DNA of 64,000 nucleotides from Rhynchospora pubera (lineage: Eukaryota; Streptophyta; Magnoliopsida; Poales; Cyperaceae): the NCBI GenBank assembly GCA_028095005.1, contig CM051460.1, forward strand, positions 73,859,676 to 73,923,675. The letters are read 5' to 3'. Below, in pieces: positions 11,040 to 23,660 of the stretch. The position numbers were made by a program, and so were the translations under genes. The notes under the pieces are model-generated. The model worked only from the letters and a program-made list of their open reading frames with translations, did not search any database and was not told the DNA's origin. Within the stretch, counting starts at the first letter, position 1. Every line of letters begins with the position of its first letter.

Positions 11040-11208
11040 GGGGTCGTTTGGATCGCTTAGGAATCTGGAGAATTTGGGGAATTTTCAATTCCTAAGCATA
11101 AAATTATTAGGAAATGTGTAACTTTGTGAAGAGTTTGGATTGTTTATAAATAAATTTATGTCTAGGAATTGAAAATTTCCCAAATTCCTACTTCCATCCA
11201 AACGGCAT
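11040..11208. mobile_element. MITE, CGTTTGGAT family, copy 1
   Basis: Ends GGGGTCGTTTGGATCG and ATCCAAACGGC are inverted. The interior contains AATGTGTAACTTTGTGAAG and TTTGGATTGTTTATAA, shared with copies near 32.9, 43.4, 47.8 and 59.3 kb. No coding capacity. Confidence 0.7.
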
Positions 11209-11277
11209 TAACATATATCTTCCTATGCTTACGTAAGCCCGATATTTTCAAAGTCTGACCCCATGCATTCAGATGTA

Positions 11278-11460
11278 TTACCAATCCGGATCCCGTGGCG
11301 CGTGACACGCGTGTAGCGCGGCTCACGAGCCGTTCGATTTGGTTTGACGGTTAATTTATTTCGGGCCTTATAATCAGGAGAAAAATAGAAGCCATCTGAT
11401 TTGGATCTGACAGCCCGTGAGCCGCGCTACACGGGTGTCGCGCCACCTGATTCCAATTTG
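11278..11460. mobile_element. Foldback MITE with GC-rich arms
   Basis: The left arm (GTGGCGCGTGACACGCGTG, GTAGCGCGGCTCACG) is the imperfect reverse complement of the right arm (CCCGTGAGCCGCGCTACACG, GTGTCGCGCCACC). They enclose an AT-rich loop of about 70 bp. The GC-rich hairpin arms stand out from the surrounding DNA. Confidence 0.7.
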
Positions 11461-12261
11461 ATGTATTACTAGTACTACATATCTATGAAGACATATGTGA
11501 AAACAGTATATTATAGATATAAAGAAGTTAAAATTGCTTTCAAAAACCATTATTACATAAAATACTAATTAGAAGAAAAACAATACAAATACTAGCCGTT
11601 CTAAATTTAAATTTATTTATTATTTAAATAAAAATTTTAATTTAATATTTTATATTTATTTACTAAAAAGGTTCGACTGTTTCAACTTCAATTTTGATAT
11701 TTTAATATCATTCATGCTAAGGAGTTCTAATTAAACCTTCATTTTGTTATTCACATTGTCGAAAGGTTCTTCAACCTGTGAAAACTCTAATTTCCAAATT
11801 TTTTTATTATAAAGAAATCATATTTTATTTTCAATATCAATATTCTTTTTCTTTTTGCCAGCCCCTTTTCCTTCAACGCACCTCATGTAAGTAGGCATGC
11901 CAATTAGTATTGCTTTTGTTATTTAGCTCTACTTTGTTAATAAACATATAAGAATATAAATACGATCAAAATCATATCATTTAGTGCGTCAATATAGACC
12001 TTATAAACCTTCATAAATCATGATATACTTATTTGCTGTTTTATGCTTTAGGCAAGTCAATAAATATGGTCAAAATCATACCATTTATTCTTGTGCTTTG
12101 TTCTATGATTTGGGCCGCAAACTCTAATGCAAATCAACAAGACAACAACCCAATATCCAGCACATTGGATATTCGGATGAGATGAAACCCGTAATTCCAC
12201 CACAGTGGCAGTACGGTGAATTCCGTGCGTAACAAGGTCATAAAATGCTAAAACAATGAAC

Positions 12262-12292
<31 letters not shown>

Positions 12293-12495
12293 TACTAGGA
12301 TAAAGCAAGCTCCACCAGGACAGAAAAGGGCAAAGGCAGAGAAAGCGAGCAAAAAAGTGAAAAAAAAAACCCAAAAAAATACTTTTTTCTAATAGAGAAG
12401 CTTAGAAGAGTCAGTCAGAGACCAGAAAGAGAAGCTCATAAAAGAGAGAGTGCGAGAGAGAGAGAGAAGAGAAGAGAGAAGAAACATAAAAACAC
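11461..12495. other. Intergenic region upstream of the H2C2-like gene
   Basis: AT-rich, no supported gene. A hexanucleotide microsatellite (CACATA, about six copies) lies at 12259-12294. 12420-12490 is a purine-rich GAGA leader just before the ATG at 12496, probably 5' UTR. Confidence 0.45.
12259..12294. repeat. (CACATA)n microsatellite
   Basis: Six near-perfect tandem CACATA units, about 200 bp upstream of the next gene's start codon. Confidence 0.9.
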
Positions 12496-15400
12496 ATGCC
12501 GAAATCCTCTTCCTCTCCCTCTCCGACCATAACTCCGATGAACATGAACTCTAACCCTAACCCTAACTCTACCTCTAACCCTAGCGCATCTCTTCTCAAA
12601 CCCCTAACCCTAACCCCACCTCCTCCTCATCCCTCCTCCGCCGACGACGACTTCCTCCACACCTTCTCCATCGACGACGACGACGACGAGCCTGAGGTTC
12701 TCATCGAGACCGATGGCAACTCCCACTACCCCTTTTCCTCTCTCCTGGAAGAGACCGACCCGCCTGATTCTCTAATTGGGACCGAGCGAAAACCCTACAA
12801 CTCTTCTTCTTCATCTTCTTCTGGGTCTTTCTCGCTTCCCTTTATTGATCCCACGCCTCATATTTCGTCTCAGTTTTATACATTCAATGGGGAGTCTCAC
12901 GCACTTATGATCAAGTGCATACTCGAGGGCCGACTCGCCACTATTGAGGAGATTCGTGCCGCCACGTCGCGCTCTGTGCTTGCGTCGTGGCGCAATGTTT
13001 GGAAGGATCGGAATGAGGATACTGCTTATCTCACTGCGTGGAAAAGGATTCAGGTAATTTATGATTTTTTTTTTTTAAGCTGAAGGAGCTGAATTCTATA
13101 GGGTATTAATATATTTGCATGTTTGAGGTTAGTATTTATGCTGGTGTGAATTGACTTGTGCAATTGTCGACGTGTTGTTGCTCGTTTCGGCAATTAAACC
13201 CCAATTTGAGCCTATCATAGTTGTACACCGATTGGTAAAACATCATGACAAAAAAGACAATGATAAGGTTGGGCCTCTGTTTGCATGCATACAAAGAGAG
13301 AAACACCTATTTAGAGAAACCTCATGCTGTGATGTAATTTCCGGGTGCTACATCTCGTTTGAACCCAATTTGGGCCCTTTGGGTTGGACCGACGTTTGCA
13401 TGCATACAAATTGAAAAAAACTATATAGATAAACTTTATGCGCTGACTTATGTTCTGGCGCTACATTAGTTATCGTTCAGATCCAAATTGGGCTCTTTTT
13501 TAGTTGCATTGTTTATGAATTAATTGATGGAAATTGGGAGAAGGTTTGTGTAATGTAGCAAGCAAGCACCGCACGGTTCTATTTTACAGTAGAATATTAG
13601 ATGACTCTGGATGGTATATCTGTAATCATGTATTATGGAAGCTGCTCGGGCATTAATTTTCCTTTTTGATGCTCGATTTGGGTGTGCTTTCTTTGATTGG
13701 ATGGGCGATGCTCTCCAGTTGTTTTCTCTTGTTGCTAAGATTTTAGATGCCATATAAATCACAAAGGAAACAACTCTACCCCTTTAGATTGATTTCCAAT
13801 TTAACCCATCAGGATCTGAAGCTAATAGATTCTGTTAGCTGGAAATATGTACCTACAAAATTTGGCAACTTTTTTTTGTTATTCTCCATTTAATCGCAGA
13901 TATTGATTCCGCTTAACTAAGGCCTGTGTTTTATAGAAAGGTAGGTTATGTTCTCTGTGTTTTCTCTAACATGTTATGGTGGTACCTTATCATGTGGCTA
14001 TTGACATCCAGCTGTTTGCGAATTTAAATTACGGGAGCCCCAAATATGATGCTTTGTCATTCAATTTGATGGACTCATTCTTAAATTAAAACTTGAATCA
14101 TATAGTAATGTCTTGCTGAGATTACCTTTAAGAACAATCTCGACTTATATCTCACAATAAAATTGTTTATATCTTATACAGCCTCTGTCAGTTTGATGTA
14201 TTTGATTATTATTAGTTTCTATTTCTAAAAACCCGTTCTCTGCATGTATCTGATTCAGGACAAGCTTGCTGCCTCAGCAGACCCTTCTCCCTCCCTCTTC
14301 TTCAAAACTAATGCACAACAGCGAGTGTCACATGTGGACCAATGGCGTGACATTGTAACTGAGGCCCATGCAGACCCTGACCTTCTACGCCACCTCAGCC
14401 TGAAGGATACGATGGACCGCATCAGGCAATCCTGGACTGTTGGTGCCAAACTCTATGGCATCCCTGAATCCTTTGTCAGAGTCTGTGTCGCCTCCTGTCA
14501 TATCTGCAATGCCCCCTCCCTCCCAAATGCCGGTTCACCTGGCCACCCTGGTGGCCGTAACAAGCGTCGAAGATTTGAGTACACAGAAACACTAGATGTG
14601 CCAGCAAAGGATGTCCCACGGCGGCTCCTACAACTGGCTGCCAAACACAAGGTGGTGTTGTGTATTCGTCAAAAGTACATTCGGTACAAGCCATTCATGG
14701 CTGAGGTAAAAGATTATGCATGTCATCGTGCTGGTGAGCCTGCATCAGCCTCGGGTGGGTCTGCTGCTGCCTCTTCTGGTGCTGGTTCGACTGGTAAGAA
14801 GGCAAAGGTGGTCAAGAGGGAGCCATACCAGTCCAAGCGGTGTGGATGTGGGTTCAGAATCCGTGCCATTGTACCTATAACTAACTACAATGAGAAAGAC
14901 AAGACTTTTGTGTACCAAGAGGAGGGTACTGCAGTTTTCAAACTGTACGCAGTGCATTCGGGTCATGAGCCAGGCCCATTGGATGGAAGTGCTAGGATAG
15001 TGCACCGTCTTGTTGGGCATAAGGGTGCTGTTGAGTTTGATCCCGATGTGTATGGCGTGGAGGAGAATGAACCCAGTTTTATTGTGGGTGATTCGCATCA
15101 CCTGGTGATGCAACAATTGCAAGAGCTTAAAGGGGAAGTCAACAACTTGGAAGGTAAAGTTGGGAAAATGCAGCCAGAAGTGGTAAATCCTTTAGTGAGT
15201 GAGTTGTCAGATATCTTGCAGAGGATTAGGAAGTTTAATTTAGACGCCAGTGCATACAATGCAGATGAGGCATTATTATTAGGTCCTGGTACAGCAGATG
15301 TGGTTACCCCGTGGGGCACTGCTGACAGTGTGAACCATACCCACCACCATCATCATCAGCATCTGGTAGAAAGGCACGAAGAGGATATGATAGAGGACGA

Positions 15401-15764
15401 TGATAATGATTTTGGGTCGAGCCTGGGGCCAATTGTACAGTGGGATGGGTTGGTGGGGCCCAGTGGTTCCAACTGTCACCGCCAGCAGGGCCAGAAGCTA
15501 ACTGACAAGTGGACAATGAAGGAGGATATAGCTGAGTTTGATGAGAAATCAATGCTAAACTGTGGAGACGATGATGATGTGGGATCCACAATGGTGGATG
15601 AATCAAACAAATTGATAAAGCAATTTAATGAAGAACCGATTGTTTCAGACCCAAATTTGGTTGGGATGCAGGTTGAAGGTTTCTACCATGCTGCCAAGTG
15701 GTATGAATCACCTCCACATGGGTTGGACCCAGGACCTGGAGATTTGGAGTTCAGGCATGGATAG
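12496..15764 (+). CDS. Uncharacterised nuclear protein with integrase-like H2C2 and CxC-HxxH zinc-finger signatures
   Basis: Two exons, 12496..13053 and 14259..15764, join in phase 0 (CAG|GTAATT donor, ATTCAG acceptor) to give 687 aa. The first 180 residues are low-complexity (Asn-Pro, Ser and Asp runs), then a helical region. Residues 223-269 show H-x7-H-x34-C-x2-C (H223, H231, C266, C269) around HLSLKDTMDRIRQSW and YGIPESFVR. This lines up well with the H2C2 zinc-binding domain found before retroviral-type integrase cores. NKRRR at 287-291 may be a nuclear signal. A second signature, C381-x-C383 and H419-x2-H422 (CGCGFRIRAIVP, HSGHEPG), resembles FAR1/WRKY-GCM1-type fingers. A helical segment and acidic, His-rich stretches follow. 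There is no integrase catalytic core. I do not know its function; a role with DNA is inferred from the fingers only. Confidence 0.75.
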
Positions 15765-18437
15765 GTTAGGAATTGTCAGATAGTTGAGAGAGAGAGAGAG
15801 AGAGAGGTTGTAAATGCTGTATAACAGAAGGAGAGAAGTTACATGTGACTTTGTAAACCGGATGAAGTGGTTACTTAGATTGTAGTTTTTAATTATTTTA
15901 ATTATTATTTTGACTGAAATGTCTCTGAGAACTGATAAAAAGGCTGTCTATCGATTAAGAATGTCAATTGGTGATTGAAATATTTTTTGTTCCTAACCTA
16001 CTGATGTATCTACGTTGCTTAGTGTGCTGAAGCTGCAACTATTTAAATTTTTGTGCTTCTCTCTTTTCCATTGTAAAGCTTTTCATATGATGTGTCAAGA
16101 GAAGACGAACCTGAGCATGAGCGCAACAAAGCAAAAGGTATCTATTTAAGTTCCCTTCTATGGTTATGATTTTCTTATTATAAAATTGAATACTCTGGCT
16201 TATAATTTGGTCTTATTTGTAGGTGCATCTTCCCCCATGACAGGTAACTGGTTGCCAATTTGTATACTGCTATTTGCTCCTAAAAAGCAAGGGTCCTTAT
16301 TACTCTAATGTGGGCCAGCTGAGGTTGTACATTCGCTCCTCCCCTTGATAGTTAATGAGGACATTTTTAGTCTTAAATAGCAGAAGATACAACTTTTATT
16401 TTACTGATAGTTACTTTTTCTGGTCTAAACCTGAATATTTATCTTGAAAAGAACATTAGAAGGTTAAGATACCTTCTAGTCATTTTCTTTTGCAACATTG
16501 TACTGTTATGCTATCTTGCTAAGCTTGTTAGAAAATAAGTCAAATAATGGTGATCTATCTAATAAAAAGATTGCAAAATTTTGTTTACACATGTTTTCTA
16601 TTATTATTATTATTGCGCAGGTTTTATGGGTTATTTAGCATTCATATGTATCAGACATGTTTTTTTTGCGGGGTTATCAGTGGGACACATCGTCCTTGCC
16701 CAAAGCAACCTCGACTCTGACGTGTGTTAAACATTGGGCTTGCTGCAAAGTTAAAACAATATTGTATTGTTGCATCTGTTATTACAACAGTGTCCACTCA
16801 AAAGTAATACTTTGTATTACCGTATTATCTTCTGTGATGGATATTTCGATGGAATCTAAATGCTGGATAGGTTAGCAAGAACCGTACATATTGTGCACTT
16901 TAACCTTGAATAGTGTTAGTTTTCTGGCTAACAATACCAATGTACATTTACATTAAGTCCAATGTTTTACTTGTGGTGATGTCTGGCAGCAAAGTTGCAA
17001 ATTTTTTAGTGTATTGGAAAGAGTGCATTGCTTTTCGTGAAGAATTTCTCAAGCCCTATTATATAATGAAGTTCTGCAAGTACATAAAAAGGGCTGGTAC
17101 AGCTTCTAGTTTAGTGATCCTTATTTGGTTGTGTTAACATCTGCATTGTGCAATTTTCAGTTTTCTTGCTTGTAGTTCCTTCTTTTTGTAAGGGGAATGA
17201 TGTTTTTTTTTTTTTTAACGCTTTCAGTTGTTATCTATGTTTATGATTGGTTGAATATATATGAAGTTAGCACAAAAGCACTTGCAGAACTTATCCACTC
17301 CTTAAAAAACTACTTCATGGGAAACACTTGGTTTGCGAGGACGGGTAAATTTAGGGATGCATGATGATTAGATTTTTAGCGAAGGCTATTATTGAACTTA
17401 CCTCATTACAGATCTCTCTCTGTAGTTGCGTCAAGGAGCACTGCAAGTCTTAACACTGGAAATGAACTAGAGATGAAACGTAGCCCGACCCCTATTCAGG
17501 CCTTTTAAATTTGTCAGCGGATTGAATATGGACTTCTTTTAGGTAACAGTGGTGGATGGTGGGTTGGATTCATGGATTGCCTCCCATCTCCTCGTGTTTC
17601 TTGAAAAATGATAAACGTGTGTTCTGCAGTTTTTTTTTTTTTTTTATGTTCTAAGGGCTTGCACAATCTGCCTTTTTTTCTCCGGCTGGCAGATGTCGCC
17701 AATGCAAATGATCATTTACTGGTAAAGTTACAAGCTAAACTCGATAAAATTATGGTACCCTCTAATTTATCTAAGAGGTCAACTATCCTGAAAATAGGTT
17801 ATCTATTTAGATCTACAGACTAAATACATTCTTAATATTCCATATTTTTACTAGACAAACAATAATTGGTGATGCAAAGGGATTGCCCCATTTATCATGA
17901 AGAACTTGTGAGGTTTGAATAGGCTAGCTAGTTTATACCTCGTTAGCTGCATAATTTCAAATCAAAGACGATTTAAAGTTAGTTGTGTTGTAACCTGCTT
18001 TTTAACTTTCTTCAGTGTAATTACTAACATTAATTCATCTTTTGTAATCCTAAATATAATTTCAAATCAAGATTTGAGGGGGTTATATCCAATTTTCCCA
18101 TAAACATAACCATACAATTTCAGAATTTCTTATCGATCCATACTTGACAAAAATTACACATTTTATAAAAAAAGAAAAAGGAAAATTATTATTATTAAAA
18201 TAATTGAATCCATATATCAATGTTCATTGGTCACAAACTTTTATTTATTATCGTAGAGTAGATAACCGTTTAGTTTCTCTCTAGCTGAGTCGCGCTTATT
18301 TATCATTCTCGTCGACGCGGTTAGTAAGCATGCACGTCAACAATAGCAATAGGACATGATACAATTTCAAGAGAAAAAACTTCACATCATGCTGCATCTT
18401 TATTGTCAAACTTTAAAAATTCAAAACTTAAATATCG
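15765..18437. other. 3' UTR and intergenic DNA after the H2C2-like gene
   Basis: A (GA)n run at 15781-15807 lies in the probable 3' UTR. Exon-like stretches with plausible splice sites occur at about 16075-16138 and 16223-16243, so spliced 3'-UTR exons are possible, but no coding frame of substance is visible. The rest is AT-rich with T homopolymers at 17202 and 17630. Confidence 0.4.
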
Positions 18438-19268
18438 GACAGATAAGGACCATCTCCGATTTCTATCATCTCTATTATCCTCACAACGCGCTTTTCATTT
18501 TTAGAAAACGCGTAATTAACTTAATTCTATTTTCGGAAACTCATCCATCATCCCCTGGAGTCATCCCCTCTCTCCCTCTTTATTTCGCTAACTTCCCTCC
18601 CTCCCTCTCTAATTCACTACTATCCAGCGCTCATCCCTCATCTCCTCTGTTTTGATATACATAACAGTTCTAGTTAATATATGTAAAAGGTTCTAGCTAA
18701 TATAGTAAACATTCTAGTTAATATATATAAAGGTTCTGATTAGTATATATAAAGGTTCGAGTTAATATAGTAAAAATTCTAGTTAATACAGTAAACGTTC
18801 TAGTTATATATATAAAGGTACTAGTTAATACATATAAATGTTCTACCTATATATATAAAGGTTCTAGTTAATATATATAAAGATTCTACTTATATATATA
18901 AAGTAACTAGTTAATATATATAATAGTTCTATTTAGTATAGCAACTATTTTATTTAATATATTTAACTGTTCTAGTTAACTGGAACTTTTATTATATTAA
19001 CTATAACCTTTATATGTATTAACTAGAACTTTTATTGTAACTAGAACATAACTGTTCTGTTTAATATACTAAGCTTTCCTCTCTGATTCGCTCTCCCTCA
19101 GCCTTCGCTCTCCTTTTTTATTCGTTCTCCTTTTGATTAGCTCTCCCTCCTCTGACGCTCATCCCCTCTCATCCATGGACTTTCGAAAATAGAAAACGTG
19201 TTTTCTAAAAATGAAAGGGAATGACGGAAATGATAAAAGATGGAGGATGACGGAAAGCAATTCCGCTT
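18438..19268. mobile_element. Large (about 0.83 kb) foldback element with a minisatellite core
   Basis: The left arm, about 18445-18600 (TTTTCATTTTTAGAAAACGCG, then CATCCCCTC text), is the imperfect reverse complement of about 19100-19262 (ACGTGTTTTCTAAAAATGAAA, GGGGATGAG on the opposite strand). The arms enclose an AT-rich tandem array. No ORF. Confidence 0.65.
18665..18985. repeat. Degenerate tandem repeat, GTTCTAGTTAATATATATAAAG type
   Basis: About 14 imperfect units of 20-26 bp built on GTTCTAGTTAATATATATAA. Between about 18970 and 19050 the motif recurs in inverted orientation (TTAACTAGAAC), so the core itself can fold back. Confidence 0.8.
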
Positions 19269-19565
19269 AAATATAGTCATTTAATTTTGTTCGCTTTCAC
19301 TAAAGATGAATTTAAATTAATTGATTTGGATTTTCGTTGAATAAGATATCAAGTGGGGAAAAGAAAAAAAAAATTCTTTTTAATGAAAATAGATTAATTT
19401 AAATACACTTCTTTTCGAACCATCTAATTTAGTATAAAATAAATTTAAAAACACGCAAAATTTTAAAAATATGTTTCTTGCTCGAAAATAAACAAAGGCA
19501 GTTATTAAATGAAGGTTGGTTATGGAGCTTTGCAAAGTAACATGAAGTATTTACTTCGGATTACT

Positions 19566-19860
19566 TTTTTGAAATTTGAAAATTAAATGGCCAACCGGAA
19601 CCGGTCAATTTATTTTTCATATTGAAATCTTATTGTCAGCTAAAGTTTATATTTTTCAGAAGATTTAACTATTTTTTTCATACTTTTAAAAACTATCACA
19701 ATTGGAGGGTGCATAACTAATTAGATCAATGATTTTCTAAAATTTGAAAAAATTAGTTAAAATTTTTTAAATATATAAAATTTGGCTGGCAACGAGATTT
19801 TGATACGAAAAATAAATTGACCGGTTAAAATTGGTTATTTGAGGTTCAGATTTTGAAAAA
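19566..19860. mobile_element. Foldback MITE (ACCGGTCAATTTATTTTTC arms)
   Basis: ACCGGTCAATTTATTTTTC at about 19600 recurs inverted at about 19815-19835 (AAAAATAAATTGACCGGT). The similarity extends to both ends, giving arms of about 120 bp. Related to the foldback DNA at 41.3-41.7 kb. Confidence 0.65.
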
Positions 19861-20700
19861 AATAGCCCAAATTGGTTTTTATTTTAATTTTGAAACGAAC
19901 TATAGATTTTCCTTTATTAAATCTGACATTTGAATTGTAAAAATCTAAAAAAAGAACAAATTTAAAAATATTTTGTGCATCGAAATACTATAGCTTTAAA
20001 ACTTCCTCCAAAACTGAATAATCTTATTAATTCGTGCAATGCTTAATCAGTGAACTGGCACAGAGACGGATCCAGAAAAAATAATCTTCGGATGAACTAC
20101 TGTTTCGCTATCGATGTCATTTACTGGCATTGATCCACACGCGGACAAGCAAAGCCGTCTTGTTCCGTACACGTACCTGACGCGTTGTCCACATTTTTTT
20201 CTACTTTCACCTCCTTTTTTATTTTAAACTTAAAAGGGAATAATTCCCTTATCGGCAACTGATGGAAAATCCAACGGCCAGTACCTCTGGATGCCGACAT
20301 CACTGCAAACGTGGAGTCATCTCAGTAAAAGTCGGATATCTCCTTTTCGAGACCTATTATCTGAGGGAAGAATCATACATGAAGCATCTCTTTCACTATA
20401 AGAAAATGAGATATTTTGGATGACAAACTTTGTATAAATTCATGCAGCGGGTAAAACCAAATGCATGGTGACCTGCCACACGAGAGGATTCATTGTTTGC
20501 TAGCAGAGAGACAGAGACACCACAGACTGAGCTCTCCGCCTCATCGCCTCTTTCCCTCGCGCTTTCTTCTTCTACTTACAGACGAAGTCTCCACACCTTC
20601 CATCTCTTTTAATACCGCCATTGAATTATTTCACACTTAGCTTTCTCCCATTGCAACCTTTCTCTTCCAATCAATCAATCATATAAAAAACCTCAGATTC
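19861..20700. other. Intergenic region and promoter of the ERD7-like gene
   Basis: No gene. 20500-20700 is C/T-rich, typical of a plant 5' leader next to the ATG at 20701. No convincing TATA box was found. Confidence 0.4.
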
Positions 20701-23295
20701 ATGGCTTCTCAAAACCCAAATTCAAAACCTCTCTATCCCCAAATCATCGATTCCCATCCCGATCTCAACACCCCATTTCTCTCTTCCAACCCAACTTCTA
20801 CTTCTTCGTTGTACCCCAAGGTCGATCCTTCCTCCAATCCAAACCCTGCTCCAAACCCAACTTCTAGTTCGAGTTCCAATTTGTACCCAACTGTCGACGT
20901 GAGTGATCTCGCCGAGAATCTATTCGCCTCAGAGGAAGATCACCCGCAAATGGAGCCTCCAGTTGAGGAGGTTTTGTTGAAGGTGCCTGGAGCAGTGCTA
21001 CACCTGATTGATCGTCAGAGAAGCGTCGATCTTGGGTCGGGTGAGTTCTCTATTGTTCGGATCAAGCAAGCGGAGAACACCGTGGCGGTGCTAGCTAGGC
21101 TTGGGGAAGCTGTTCAGTGGCCCCTCACACCTGACGTGGCGTCGGTGAAGGTCGACTTGTCGCATTATTTCTTCTCTATTCATGTGCCTCATACACACGG
21201 CGATGATGAAGAAGGTACAAATTTGTTTAACCAAATTTGTTGGCCCTTTCAGAATTGAATTACATCAATTGCAATGTGATGTAAAGTATCATAGTAATTG
21301 GTTTCTGCAATAGAGTCTGATTTCAGTTAATTACTTATTTTGGATTGATTCACTAACATATTATGATTTGTTCAATTGATTATAATCATGTAGAAGTATA
21401 ATCTTTTTATTCTTATAACCAATTTTGTACTTTTCAACTATTTACAGAAAAGTCAGAAGCAGAGACTCTTCTGAATTATGGCCTGACATTTGCGGCCAAA
21501 GGTCAAGAAAAGCTGTTGAAGGAGTTGGATCAGATTTTGGGGACTTATAGTAGTTTCTCTGTGCAGAAGGTACACATCTCTTTCCCTCTTTACAAACACA
21601 AGTTCTATGTTTTTATTTCCTTAAAATGGAAGGGTTGCAGAGTTTTTAGATGTATTATGTGTTGAAAATCATAATGGGCCATTCTATTGCAGGCTTTGGC
21701 TTGGCTCAGTCTTGAGCTGACCAGACCAGTCAATAACCTGTTTAAATTATGTAAAATACAGTTGGCACTTGTCTTTTATTAACTACATTGATAGGAAATA
21801 TTGAGCCTATTTCTAGGCTTGAGCTTTTCTCTTTACAATAAAAACTATATTAGAAATTGTACTTGGCAACTAACTCTTTTAAATTATTAATGGAAAAAAA
21901 GAATAGTGGAAAATTCCATTCAAATTCTATACCAAGCTGGTTCCTGGCACTGAAAGTTCCTTCATATATTGAAATTGAAGTACTTCCAATGTAACAGGTA
22001 GAAGCTAAAGGGAAGGAAAAAAGTGAGGTGCTTGACACATCATTTACAAGGAGTATCACCCCAGAGGAAGCAGCGGGCCCTAAGAAAGAAATAATTGAAG
22101 AGAAATCAGCTGCGTTTTGGACCACACTCGCACCAAATGTAGAAGATTATAGTGGTGCTATACCTAAGGCTATAGCCATGAGTACCGGCCAGGTAATTAA
22201 GGGCATTATATGGTGTGGTGATGTCACTACCGACAGGCTCAAGTGGGGTGAGGACTTTCTCAAGAGGAAGGTAGGGCCCAGTTCCAAGCAGACTGAAGTT
22301 AGTCGTGATGCCTTGAAAAGAATGAAGAGGTACATCTCTTGTTTTTTGTCACTTATACACTCATGAGCTTTATTTCATTAAATCAGGAAAACTTAATATT
22401 GTGGCCAATAAAAATATGATTTTATCCTGTAGATCGAAATCCATTTTTTCCATTGCTTGTCCTGTCTTAATTATATAAGTACTGTATTTTCAAGTATAGT
22501 TTAAGAAAAATTATTCAGGAGCGATGAAATGGTTTATTGAAATGCCAATTTTCCTTTGAGAAATAATTATTTTTCTGAATGCAAAAATTTATGGTGTGTC
22601 CTGTAATGAAAGAGAATATAAAAATGCATTACCATCACTACCAACAACAAGAATAATGTTTTGTATTGTTTTGTATTTGCAGGGTTAAGAAGGTCACAAA
22701 AATGTCAGAAACAGTTGCAAATGGTATCTTATCAGGAGTGTTGAAAGTCACCGGGTTCTTTACCAGCTCAGTTGTCAATTCAAAGGCTGGCAAGAAATTT
22801 TTCTCTCTACTACCTGGTGAAATTGCTTTGGCTTCTCTTGATGCATTTGGTATATGCTCTTAGCTTCTTCTTCTTGGTCCTTTATTATTTTTGGTTTCTA
22901 TCAATCGGGACTAAGTCCTTTATTATTATTTGTTTCTATCAATCGGGACTATTTAATTTTCCATCAGTTCAGTTTGTGGTTTTAACATATCTGTTTTGAT
23001 TTTGTTCAATCTAGGAAAAATATGTGATGCTGTTGAGGTGGCTGGAAAGAATGTTTTGCAAACATCATCAACTGTGACAACAGGATTTGTAAGCCACCGG
23101 TACGGTGACCAGGCTGGTGAGATGACGCATGAAGGGCTCCATGCTGCTGGCCATGCATTTGGGACTGCATGGGCAGTGTTCAAACTAAGGAAAGCTTTAA
23201 ATCCTAAGAATGCTGTGAAACCTTCTTCTGTGGCCAAAAATGCACTCAAGGCGGCAGCAAGTGAGGTAAAGAATGGCAAAGCTAAGAAGAAATGA
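20701..23295 (+). CDS. ERD7-like senescence/dehydration-associated protein
   Basis: Five exons: 20701..21214, 21448..21569, 21998..22329, 22683..22849 and 23015..23295. Phases are 1, 0, 2 and 1; the sum is 1416 nt, 471 aa. The first 80 residues are Pro/Ser/Asn-rich with repeated LYP motifs. A conserved part follows (residues about 95-170, VLLKVPGAVLHLIDRQ, FSIVRIKQAENTVAVLARLG). The senescence/spartin-associated domain occupies about residues 230-460 (YSGAIPKAIAMSTGQVIKGI, SGVLKVTGFFTSSVVNSKAG, HEGLHAAGHAFGTAWAVFK). The tail is Lys-rich. Members of the EARLY-RESPONSIVE TO DEHYDRATION 7 family bind lipids and respond to drought, cold and senescence. Length and exon layout look normal and I see no damage. 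Downstream, 23296-23435 is probably 3' UTR. Confidence 0.93.
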
Positions 23296-23435
23296 CATTT
23301 TGTTTGTTGTATTTTTGGTTTTATGAGGAGCTTGTATTTCGTTCTTCTAATTTGAAGGTGTGATTTTCGTTGTGGGGTTGTTTGTCTAGATGTGTATTGT
23401 TGTGTTTGTATTTTTATCGATAGTTAGTTTCTTTA

Positions 23436-23660
23436 GGGGTGTGTTTGGATAGAGACCGGATAAGCATAAGAATAAGAATTGGCACGAGATTCTAGAATTT
23501 CTTATTCTTATCCAAATTCCATAGTTTTGTTAGTATAAGAATAAGGAGCCGGATAAGTCCAAATTCCTTATTTTTGTGTTGTTTGGGTTGTACAAGAATA
23601 AGGAATTTGGAGCTTATTTTTATTCGGATCCTTATTCTTGCGCATCCAAATTTGGAGCGT
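23436..23660. repeat. MITE-like repeat with TTTGGAT ends
   Basis: Starts GGGGTGTGTTTGGATAG and ends near CATCCAAATTTGG. The interior holds alternating direct and inverted AAGAATAAGGAATTTGG/CCTTATTCTT words. The ends pair poorly, so the limits and class are uncertain. Confidence 0.45.

Noticed and set aside
12548..12620. Run of CCCTAACCCTAA units resembling an interstitial telomere
   Set aside because: It lies inside the first exon of the H2C2-like gene and encodes the Asn-Pro-rich N-terminus. The unit is short and irregular, not the plant CCCTAAA repeat.
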